DNA of 64,000 nt from Cytophagales bacterium UBA2561 (GTDB lineage Bacteria > Bacteroidota > Bacteroidia > Cytophagales > Thermoflexibacteraceae), in assembly GCA_002340355.1 (NCBI GenBank), contig DDLX01000017.1, positions 248,001 to 312,000 of the forward strand, in the 5' to 3' direction. The notes below the pieces were generated by a model. That model saw only the letters and a list, made by a program, of their open reading frames with translations. It had not been told where the DNA came from and ran no database searches. Positions 17,604 to 26,000 of this stretch are shown piece by piece. The position numbers and the translations under genes are program-made. Every line of letters starts with the position of its first letter. Positions within the stretch are counted from its first letter, which is position 1.

Positions 17604-19394
17604 TTAATATATATATTCATTTAATTCCAAATGAATCCGCCATATACAACCGCCTTGTGTATGCATTTTTATCTCTCCATTTAGTTGTTGAACTAGTGAC
17701 TCAACAAGTCGTAAACCAAATGACTGTTTTTCTTTATACAGAGCAGTTTCAACACCCACTCCATTATCAGCTATTATAAGTTGGAGATAATTTTGGTGTT
17801 TATGAAGCTCTAATTGTAGATGAGGACGAGAAATATTTACAAAAGCATATTTAAAAGAATTAATTACCAGTTCATTAACAATCAAAGCTAATGGAATAGC
17901 TACATTAATATTGATTTCTATATCTTCTATTTGTAACTTTAGTCCTATTTGCTCATTGTAAACAGCTCGTAAATTGTACACCAACGTACTAATATATTCT
18001 TGAACTGCTATTTGGGTATGGAGGTTCTCCTGATAGAGTTTTTGATGAATAAGAGAAAGAGCTTCTACACGTAACCTACCTGCAGTGAGTGCTTCATTGG
18101 CAGGATGATCTTTAAACTGCCGAGCTTGTAAGTTTAACAAACTACTTATCATCTGTAAGTTATTTTTTACTCGATGATTTAGCTCCCGGAGTAACAATAC
18201 TTTTTCTTCTTCACTTTGTTTAATAATATCCCTTTGCTTGATTACATTGTAATAACTCCATACTAAACCGATAACCAGAAACAATAGTAGACTTATACCT
18301 ATCGCTAAGCCATAAGAAATCTGCTTTTGCTGTATTTTTTCCTCAACTAAGTATTTAACTTCTGTCTCTTTTTTCTCAATTTCATAATTGGCTTTCAATC
18401 GCTCTAATTGTTGCACATTATCGTGATTTACTAAACTATCTTGATAAATTTGATACACCTTTTGGTACTTCAAGGCTTTGGGATAATTATTCTGACTCTC
18501 ATAAAAAGAGACCAACAACTTACTAACATCTCGAATTTGTTCCTTGAATCTTTCTTTTTTCGCTAGTCGGACAGCTTGCAAAAACTGTTTTTCTGCTAAT
18601 TTAAACTCTCTCTGTCTTTCATATACCCTACCTATTTCTGCTTGATATATAGACATTGAATACATATCATTTAAGTCTGTCAATACCTCAATAGCCGCTT
18701 GTAGTTCACCTAGTGCTTGTCGAAGATCTCCTAATTGATAAGATACCATCCCCAAGTTTCCAATAGCATAAGCATATACTATTTGTCGTTGTTTTAGGTG
18801 TCTCCCTTTAAATTGCTTACGCAATTCTAATGCTTTTTGAAAACATTGAATTGCACTATCATATTGCCTAGTTAAACGATAAGCCTCCCCAAGATTAATT
18901 TGAGCAACAGCCACCTGATAAATATTGTTGAGCTGTCCATGTAGCTCTACTCCTTTCTGTAGATAGTTAATAGCTTGAGAGTAATCTTTATCTATAACAG
19001 CATGTTCACCTAATTGTACATAAATGCTTGCTATTTCATGTTCTTTGTCTGTATGTTGTTCATAAATTTGTAAAGCTGCTAAGGTTGCAGTTAATGCAGC
19101 AAGCTTATTACCTAATAATCGTTGATGTGTTCCTATTAGCTCCAAGGAAGCAGCTCGATTTAATTCACTTTCTAAAGAGTCTGCTAAATCTAAGGCATAT
19201 TTAGCATAATGTAATCCAGTAATGGAGCTAGAGTGTTCAAGACTGATATTATAAACAAGAGTAAACCGTTGCTGAATGGTATTATTTTGCATTTGCAATC
19301 TATTTAATAGACTATCAGCAGTTTGTTGATTTTGGCTCCAGACATCTAAATGTAATATTACAAAGCAAAGAAAGTAAAAACATGATTTCGTCAT
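17604..19394 (-). CDS. TPR-containing sensor histidine kinase (HisKA_2 type)
   Basis: A 596-residue membrane kinase. A signal peptide (about 1-20) is followed by a periplasmic array of tetratricopeptide repeats (about 60-340; for example Y-x-x-A-I-x-C-F-Q-K-A-L-E-L). One transmembrane helix lies at about 355-378. The dimerisation/phosphotransfer segment has E-L-N-H-R-V-K-N-N-L-Q-M with phosphoacceptor H407, characteristic of HisKA_2 kinases, followed by a HATPase domain (N-E-L-V-I-N-S-F-K-Y-A-F; I-A-D-N-G-V-G-V; F-G-L-R-L-V). It should phosphorylate the LytTR regulator encoded immediately downstream. The ligand sensed by the TPR region is unknown. Confidence 0.93.
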   Translation of the reverse strand: MTKSCFYFLCFVILHLDVWSQNQQTADSLLNRLQMQNNTIQQRFTLVYNISLEHSSSITGLHYAKYALDLADSLESELNRAASLELIGTHQRLLGNKLAALTATLAALQIYEQHTDKEHEIASIYVQLGEHAVIDKDYSQAINYLQKGVELHGQLNNIYQVAVAQINLGEAYRLTRQYDSAIQCFQKALELRKQFKGRHLKQRQIVYAYAIGNLGMVSYQLGDLRQALGELQAAIEVLTDLNDMYSMSIYQAEIGRVYERQREFKLAEKQFLQAVRLAKKERFKEQIRDVSKLLVSFYESQNNYPKALKYQKVYQIYQDSLVNHDNVQQLERLKANYEIEKKETEVKYLVEEKIQQKQISYGLAIGISLLLFLVIGLVWSYYNVIKQRDIIKQSEEEKVLLLRELNHRVKNNLQMISSLLNLQARQFKDHPANEALTAGRLRVEALSLIHQKLYQENLHTQIAVQEYISTLVYNLRAVYNEQIGLKLQIEDIEININVAIPLALIVNELVINSFKYAFVNISRPHLQLELHKHQNYLQLIIADNGVGVETALYKEKQSFGLRLVESLVQQLNGEIKMHTQGGCIWRIHLELNEYIY

Positions 19395-19692
19395 AACAAA
19401 TAGTTTCTTCCCATGAAATTAATACAAATTTTCGTATAAACTACTAATTTTATAATTAGTCTTCTCTTTCTATATCCCCTTATTATTAAAATTCGCTCAC
19501 AAAGAAATTTTGAGCCTTCACACAAAAAGTACAACCACTTACGCAGAACATTTTTTTTTGATAATTTATCCCTCTTTCTTTGAAATGTTATTAAACAAAA
19601 GGCCTTTTAAGTAACTCATAAACAAACTATTATGGCAGATTCCGAAAAGCCTTAAATAGAGTAGGACAAATGGTAAAGCAAATCTTGAAGTA
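19395..19692. other. Gap with a possible broken start of the repeat gene
   Basis: From the ATG at 19632 the sequence reads MADSEKP and stops. In another frame a helix-like stretch K-A-L-N-R-V-G-Q-M-V-K-Q-I-L-K follows without a break, and stops just before the ATG at 19693. Together these look like one N-terminal peptide of about 20 residues split by frameshifts. No other feature is visible. Confidence 0.35.
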
Positions 19693-20280
19693 ATGTTTTG
19701 TAATTTAAAAGCAATTTCTTCTACTAGTTCAATGCATTTCGCATGGTATGAAGGTAGTAAAGTAAGCTCAGGATCAAGTGATAATTTAAGTAAAGAAAGA
19801 AATCCTTATGATTTCAAACTTGCATCAGGCTATGATATAAGTGATGTCGTTGCTATTTCATCTGGAAACTCAATGCATTTTGCATGGTATAAAGATGGAA
19901 AGGTCAGCGCAGGATCAAGTGATAATTTAAGTAAAGAAAGAAATCCTTATGATTTCAAACTTGCATCAGGCTATGATATAAGTGATGTCATTGCTATTTC
20001 ATCTGGAAACTCAATGCATTTTGCATGGTATAAAGATGGAAAGGTCAGCGCAGGATCAAGTGATAATTTAGGTAAAGAAAGAAATCCTTATGATTTCAAA
20101 CTTGCATCAGGTTATGATATAAGTGATGTCATTGCTATTTCATCTGGAGACTCAAGGCATTTTGCATGGTATAAAGATGGAAAGGTCAGCGCAGGATCAA
20201 GTGATAATTTAAGTAAAGAAAGAAATCCGTATCCTTTCTGGATAGCAGAAGGCTATGGTTTAGTTTTAAATGCAATCTGA
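19693..20280 (+). CDS. Tandem-repeat protein of four 47-residue units, unknown function
   Basis: The 195-residue product is almost wholly four units of 47 residues, each with A-I-S-S, M-H-F-A-W-Y-K-D-G-K-V-S-A-G-S-S-D-N-L and K-E-R-N-P-Y. The first unit is the most diverged (W-Y-E-G-S-K), and the last ends with a different tail, W-I-A-E-G-Y-G. The pattern of short beta strands around W-Y-x-D-G suggests a repeated beta-sheet domain such as a lectin-like or propeller blade, which is an inference. There is no signal peptide from this start, and the upstream DNA suggests the original start may be lost to frameshifts, so the frame may be a remnant. The unit arrangement is certain, the function unknown. 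Confidence 0.65.
   Translation: MFCNLKAISSTSSMHFAWYEGSKVSSGSSDNLSKERNPYDFKLASGYDISDVVAISSGNSMHFAWYKDGKVSAGSSDNLSKERNPYDFKLASGYDISDVIAISSGNSMHFAWYKDGKVSAGSSDNLGKERNPYDFKLASGYDISDVIAISSGDSRHFAWYKDGKVSAGSSDNLSKERNPYPFWIAEGYGLVLNAI
19711..20274 (+). repeat. Four tandem 141-bp repeats
   Basis: Units at 19711-19851, 19852-19992, 19993-20133 and 20134-20274. Units 2 and 3 differ by only a few bases (for example AGT/GGT and GGC/GGT), which points to recent duplication. Unit 1 and the end of unit 4 are more diverged. The period is a multiple of three, so the frame is kept. Confidence 0.95.
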
Positions 20281-20287
20281 TAAAGTG

Positions 20288-20329
20288 GATTATGCTGAAT
20301 CTGTATTTTCATCAAGATTCAGCATAATC
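20288..20329 (+). terminator. Terminator after the tandem-repeat gene
   Basis: Perfect 14-base arms, GATTATGCTGAATC (20288-20301) and GATTCAGCATAATC (20316-20329), with a 14-base loop. It starts 8 bases after the stop codon. No U tract follows. Confidence 0.65.
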
Positions 20330-20514
20330 ACACCACCTATTTAAGAAAAACAACAATAATTTAGAGGTTACCACAATTATTTTTGTAGAGTTGAATTCTC
20401 TAAGAGTTTAATTGATAAAATTTAAAATAGTTATTCTTAATCCTATAAAAAAACATGATGAATCTCACTAAACAAATATATTAATTATTTCTCATTTTTC
20501 TAAAAAACACACTT

Positions 20515-21063
20515 ATGAAATCCTTGAAAAAAACTAAACCCATCATCTCAATAAAGGTGAGCTATGAATCTTTTGCCCAAATATTCCCTTTTTTTAAAGC
20601 ACCTGACTGGGCAACTAATCCTTTAAACCCCATAGATATTATTGATATATGTACAGTTTCTTTAATAGAAGATGGTGAATCAATAAATTTGGATGGAACT
20701 CAAATTTTAACATTAAAGCCTAATACAGAGTATCAATTTAAAGTGGGCTGGGAAACTAAACCCCCAGAGCATTTACAATTAAACCTATCGTTTGCACAGA
20801 TTATCTTTGAGCAAAAACTCTATAATGGAGATCTTGTAAGAGAGTGGGGGCATATATTTACAGATGCTTCTGGTGCCAATGGTTCCGTTCTTGTTAAAAA
20901 TATTGATGAGGGTGTTTTTTCATTTACAACCATTGATACTTCTTCATCAAGTAATTTAATATCATTAGACTACACAATCGTGTTTGGTTTAATAATTAAT
21001 AATTCAGTCAAAAAATATTTACAAATAGATCCACTTATTAGGACTAATTCAAGAGCTGGGTAA
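20515..21063 (+). CDS. Hypothetical protein
   Basis: A 182-residue protein that was not recognised. It begins M-K-S-L-K-K-T-K-P-I-I-S-I-K-V-S-Y and has no signal peptide or membrane segment. The sequence alternates hydrophobic and polar residues (Y-Q-F-K-V-G-W-E; L-Q-L-N-L-S-F-A-Q-I-I-F), suggesting a mostly beta structure. It follows the tandem-repeat gene on the same strand, separated by a hairpin and about 185 bases of A/T-rich sequence. Both genes seem foreign to the housekeeping genes around them. The frame is well delimited and ends at a strong terminator. Confidence 0.65.
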   Translation: MKSLKKTKPIISIKVSYESFAQIFPFFKAPDWATNPLNPIDIIDICTVSLIEDGESINLDGTQILTLKPNTEYQFKVGWETKPPEHLQLNLSFAQIIFEQKLYNGDLVREWGHIFTDASGANGSVLVKNIDEGVFSFTTIDTSSSSNLISLDYTIVFGLIINNSVKKYLQIDPLIRTNSRAG

Positions 21064-21093
21064 TCTTTGCATATAACTTAAAGATTATAAAAA

Positions 21094-21131
21094 AAAACGG
21101 CTTCAATTCTTATAGAAATTGAAACCGTTTT
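21094..21131. terminator. Bidirectional terminator
   Basis: Arms AAAACGGCTTCAATT (21094-21108) and AATTGAAACCGTTTT (21117-21131), one mismatch, 8-base loop. It lies between convergent genes ending at 21063 and 21156, with an A tract on one side and a T tract on the other. Confidence 0.85.
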
Positions 21132-21155
21132 GATAAAATTTCTATGCCAAATCAA

Positions 21156-22835
21156 TTAGTCCCGAATAGGGTCATAATTGAAAAGTTTGGTATAATATTC
21201 ATCTGCCATTCGATTTGAGCCAAATTCAGGCACAACAGTCGAAATATTTTCCCGCATCATTTCAATCCATTTATCAGGCTCATCGTAGTACATCGGTAAA
21301 ACCTCATTTTCGAGAATATCATAGAGGTTATTGCAAACTTCTATGTCTTGTTCCTCTTGAGTTTTGGAAGTATCACCGTGATGAATCAAGAATGAATTTT
21401 TTCCATGTTCGGCATATTCAGGCACCCAACCATCTGGAATTGAAATATTTACTGTTCCATTCATAGCAGCAGTCATCCCACTTGTTCCAGAGGCTTCCCG
21501 ATAAATTCGGGGTGTATTTAACCAAGCATCCGAACCTTTTTTAAGGCGTTGTGAAAGAAATAATTCGTAACCTGTCAAAACCGTACAATTTGATACTTTT
21601 TCAAATGTGGTCATTAAGTTATCGAATGTAGAAACTGCTCCTTGGTCAGTTGGATAGGGTTTTCCAGCCCAAATAATTTGAACAGGATACTTTTTATTAT
21701 TTATCAATTTTTGAAACCGTTCTTCATCCAAAAGCATCAAATCAGCTCGTTTATAGTGAGCGAAGCGTCTTGCCCAAACCATCGTAAATTTATCAGGAGA
21801 AAATAGTTTTCCCGTCCAGTTTGCAATTAACTCAAATAACATTTGTTTGAGTTCTTTCTTACGTTCTACTAATTTTTCATTGCGCCCTTCACGGGTATAA
21901 CGAGCAATTTTAGGGTCTTGCCAATATTTTTGATTCTGAGCATTGGTAATGTGTGTAATTTCACAAATGCCTGTATCCTTATGCTCACTCCACATCTCCC
22001 GTGCTACTTCGCCGTGCATTTCTGAAACTCCATTTGCGATTTTTGCCATCCGTAAAGCAACCAAAGTATGACTAAACATATCACCCGTTACGCCTGTAAT
22101 CTTTCGAACTGCATCCATTGGATGATAAGCAAAAAAGCCCATTTTTTCTAGCATATGAATATTATGTTCTTCATTACCAGCCGCTTCAGGCGTATGAGTT
22201 GTAAACACTAATCGTTTTCGAATTTCTGCTGCATCATGATATTTAGAATACAAATGGAATGCTAAAGGCAAAGCATGTCCTTCATTCATATGGTAAATAT
22301 CTACTCCACCAAGCGCATCCACAACTTTAGCCCCACCAATCCCCAATACAATATTTTGAGCAATCCGTGCTGAAGTATCTGAGTCATATAATTTATGAGT
22401 AATCGTCCGAGCAAGGTAATCATTTTCAGGAATATCCGTCGTGAGTAGATACATCGGAACAGTATCGAAAACTTCAGGAGCTAAATAGATAGCCTTGACA
22501 TACACCAAGTGACGGTCAATATAAACAGGAACAATAATGTCGGTAGGTTGTAAGAAACTATAAAATTTCTTGACGAATCGAGCTTCCATCTGGCGGTTGC
22601 TTCGGCGTACTTGGTCATAATAGCCATACTTCCAAAGCATTCCGATACCGACCATATTTTGTTTTTGCTCGTAGCCACTACGCATATGCGAACCTGCCAA
22701 AAATCCTAAGCCTCCCGAATAAATTTTGAGGGCTTGATGAATGCCAAATTCCATACAAAAATAAGCGACACGTTTGCTATACTGGGGGTCGGGTTCGTAG
22801 GGCATATGCCACTTATTAATATTGACTCCTTCCAT
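21156..22835 (-). CDS. Alpha-glucan phosphorylase family protein (GT35-like), PLP lysine replaced
   Basis: A 559-residue member of the compact alpha-glucan phosphorylase group, shorter than the 800-residue glycogen phosphorylases. Recognisable segments are A-Y-F-C-M-E-F-G, Y-S-G-G-L-G-F-L-A-G, N-E-G-H-A, T-T-H-T-P-E-A-A-G, W-A-R-R-F-A-H-Y-K-R, W-A-G-K-P-Y-P and E-A-S-G-T-S-G-M-T-A-A-M-N-G. In classical phosphorylases the last motif has a lysine that holds pyridoxal phosphate; here that position is T455 (codon ACT). The protein may therefore be a glucan-binding or transferase variant rather than a phosphorolytic enzyme. It probably belongs to storage-polysaccharide metabolism. No glg genes are adjacent. 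Confidence 0.85.
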   Translation of the reverse strand: MEGVNINKWHMPYEPDPQYSKRVAYFCMEFGIHQALKIYSGGLGFLAGSHMRSGYEQKQNMVGIGMLWKYGYYDQVRRSNRQMEARFVKKFYSFLQPTDIIVPVYIDRHLVYVKAIYLAPEVFDTVPMYLLTTDIPENDYLARTITHKLYDSDTSARIAQNIVLGIGGAKVVDALGGVDIYHMNEGHALPLAFHLYSKYHDAAEIRKRLVFTTHTPEAAGNEEHNIHMLEKMGFFAYHPMDAVRKITGVTGDMFSHTLVALRMAKIANGVSEMHGEVAREMWSEHKDTGICEITHITNAQNQKYWQDPKIARYTREGRNEKLVERKKELKQMLFELIANWTGKLFSPDKFTMVWARRFAHYKRADLMLLDEERFQKLINNKKYPVQIIWAGKPYPTDQGAVSTFDNLMTTFEKVSNCTVLTGYELFLSQRLKKGSDAWLNTPRIYREASGTSGMTAAMNGTVNISIPDGWVPEYAEHGKNSFLIHHGDTSKTQEEQDIEVCNNLYDILENEVLPMYYDEPDKWIEMMRENISTVVPEFGSNRMADEYYTKLFNYDPIRD

Positions 22836-23017
22836 AAAGTTTTTACGGTTTATAGTTTTCGGTTATATTTTAAAGGTATATTCGTACTTTCCAAAGATAA
22901 GATTTTTTTAAGATTTTCTGGAGTTAATCAATTGATGTCATTCTATTCTACAATTTCGATAACCGAAACAAAAAAATAGAATTCCCAAACCAAAACCTTA
23001 CAGAAATATGGCGGAAT

Positions 23018-23037
23018 TTTTGTAGATTGCTACAAAA
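23018..23037 (+). promoter_or_regulatory. Inverted repeat upstream of the kinase/SpoIIE gene
   Basis: Perfect 8-base arms TTTTGTAG and CTACAAAA around ATTG, ending 24 bases before the start codon at 23062. It could be an operator or a 5' hairpin affecting translation; no regulator is assigned. Confidence 0.35.
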
Positions 23038-23061
23038 CTCTGTAATTTTTTTAGTGAACCC

Positions 23062-26000
23062 ATGCGCTTACGTACTTACCAAGGTCGGAATAGTTTAATT
23101 CGGTTGCGTCCTACGCAACATAAAACGCTGAAAATCTTAAATAAAAAATATCCCTCAGATATCGAGATTGAGCGTTTTCGGAATGAATATGACCTCTTAC
23201 AAGACTTAGATATTGTAGGAGTACGGAAAGTTTTGGCATATAATCAAGAAGATAATCAACATTCATTAACCTTAGAATACATTGCAGGCGAAAAAATTGA
23301 CGTATTTTGTTATGAGGCTCATCCTGATTTGGCACAAAAAATCCGTCTTTTTATCAAAATTGCTTCGATTCTGGCACAAGTCCACCAAGCTGGAATTCTA
23401 CATAAGGACATCAATCCCCGCCATATTCTAATAACTCCTGAGCAGAACATTTATTTGATTGATTTTAGTATTGCCTCTCGATTTACGCTCAAACAACCAC
23501 ACTTAGGGAATCCCGAAAAATTAGAAGGAACATTGCATTATATTTCGCCCGAACAAACAGGACGAATGAATCGAAGTGTTGACTATCGAACTGATTTGTA
23601 TTCTTTAGGAGTTACTTTTTATGAATTATTAACCAGACGTTATCCGCTTTCGGCAAAACAACCAATGGCACTGATTTACGCCCATTTAGCCGAAAAACCA
23701 ACTCCCCCAAATCATTTTGATTCGAAAATCCCAGTTGTACTTTCCAATATCATTCTCAAACTCCTCAAAAAAGATCCCGAAAATCGATATCAATCGGCAT
23801 TCGGCTTAATTAAAGATTTAGAGATGTGTCTGGGATATATGGAACAAGGACAAGGTATTCCTAATTTTAAGTTGGGACAATTCGATTTTTCGGGAAAATT
23901 ACAAATCCCTGAAAAATTATACGGACGCGAAAAAGAAACAAAGACTATTCTTCAAGCCTTTGAACGAGTTTTACAAGGCAATGTCGAATTAACATTAGTG
24001 GCAGGAGCTTCGGGTATGGGCAAATCTGATTTGATTAATGAAACTCATCGTCTTCTAGCTCAAACACAGGGATATTTTGTCAAAGGTCAATTTGATGAAT
24101 TCCAACGAAATACGCCCTATTACGGTTGGATTAAAGCTTTTGAGAATTTGGTCGATTTACTCTTGACCGAAAACGATGAAACTCTGGCTCAATGGAAAAC
24201 GAAGATTCTCAAAGCTTTAGACGGGCAGGGTGCTGTTTTAATCGAAGCTGTTCCTAATTTGGAAAATGTCATTGGAAAATGTAAGCCTGTTCCTCTACTA
24301 AATGGTGAAAATAACCAACAGCGATTTAACCGAATTGTGCAACAATTCGCTAAGATTATTACTACAAAGGAACACCCTTTTATCATTTTTTTGGATAATT
24401 TACAATGGGCTGATTTGGCTTCACTTCAATTACTCAAAAATTTGGTTACGAACTATGAAAACCAATATTTACTATGTATTGGAGCTTACCGAAATACAGA
24501 AATTTCTGCTAATCACCCATTATTCTCGACGCTCCAGACTATCATCCAAGAGACCCCAAATGTAACCCAGATTGAGATTGGAAATCTGAATCAAGAGGCG
24601 GTCTTAACGATGATTGCTGAAACCTTAGACTTGCCTAAAAATCATGAATTACGTGAATTAGGTTCAATTATCTTCTCTAAAACACAAGGAAACGACTTAT
24701 TTACGCGTCAATTTTTAAAGAATTTATACGAAGAAGGTTTACTTCATTTTTCATTCCATAAAAAAGCATGGCAGTGGGATAATGCTAAAATAGAAAAGGC
24801 AGGATTTACAGATAATGTCATTGAGTTTATGGCTCAAGCAGTTGAAAAAATGCCTCTTGAAACCCAAAAAAGTTTACAATTAGCTTCTTGCATTGGTGAA
24901 AAATTCAATTTAAAAACATTATTTGAAATATCTGATAACAAAGACCTTAAAAAAGATTTACATCAAGCTATTGTAGAAGGATTAATTTTTCCAAGTACAA
25001 CACAGGGACAATATAAATTTGCACATGAAAGGGTACAACAAGCCGCTTATGCTTTAGTTCCTGAAACGGAAAAACAACAATATCACCTTAAAATTGGGCA
25101 ATTCTTATATGATACTTTGCCACTTGTCAAACGCCAAAAACGTATTTTTGATATAGCTAATCATTTTAATTTTGGAATAAGATGGGTAGAAAAGACCAAT
25201 AAAAAACGTCAAATTATTCAGATGAATAAATTGGCTTCACAACAGGCATTAGACAGTAGTTCGTACGAATTAGCCATTGATTATGCTCAAAAAGGATTAA
25301 GTTTGATCAACAAATCAGGGAACATGGCATGTACCTTTGATTATTTTGAATTGACCCGAAATTTAATGCGAGGTTTGCACGCTTCAGGAGATTTCGGAGC
25401 AGTTGAAAAACACGCTAACGAAGTCCTGAAAGTACCTTTATCACCTATTCAACAAGCTGAAATTTATAACCTATTAATTCTTGAATATACCATTTCGTCT
25501 CGTCCTGAGGAAGCTGTTGAATTAGGCAAAAAAGCCCTCCGAAGTTTAGGAGTACCTTTACCTGAAGAAAATTTAGCGGAGGTCAAAAAGCGATTATTTG
25601 ATGAAGTCTTATGGGAAATCAATCAAATTTTTACTAAGGAGTTGTTGAATTTACCTACTTGTAATGATCCACAAAAAATTCAAATTCAAGAACTTCTGAA
25701 TAATTTACTCGTTCCGACTTATGTGACACAGCAGGGTATGCTATATTCGATAATTACACTTTCGATTATCAAAAATACCATAAATTATGGACTAACAGGT
25801 GAAGCTACTTATGGTTTTGCTTCTTTTGGAATGTTACTTTGTTTCGAGAAAGCTGATTATCAAAAAGGACATGAATTCGGACAACTATCGGTTGATATTG
25901 GGTATAAATTTAACCGTCTTGACCATGTAGCAAGGGCGTGTTACATCTGGGGCAATAATATTCATTCTTGGATTCGTTCGGTTCGATATACCTCCGAGAT

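Noticed and set aside
19711..20274. CRISPR-like array
   Set aside because: The 141-bp units are contiguous, in frame and coding, with no spacers.
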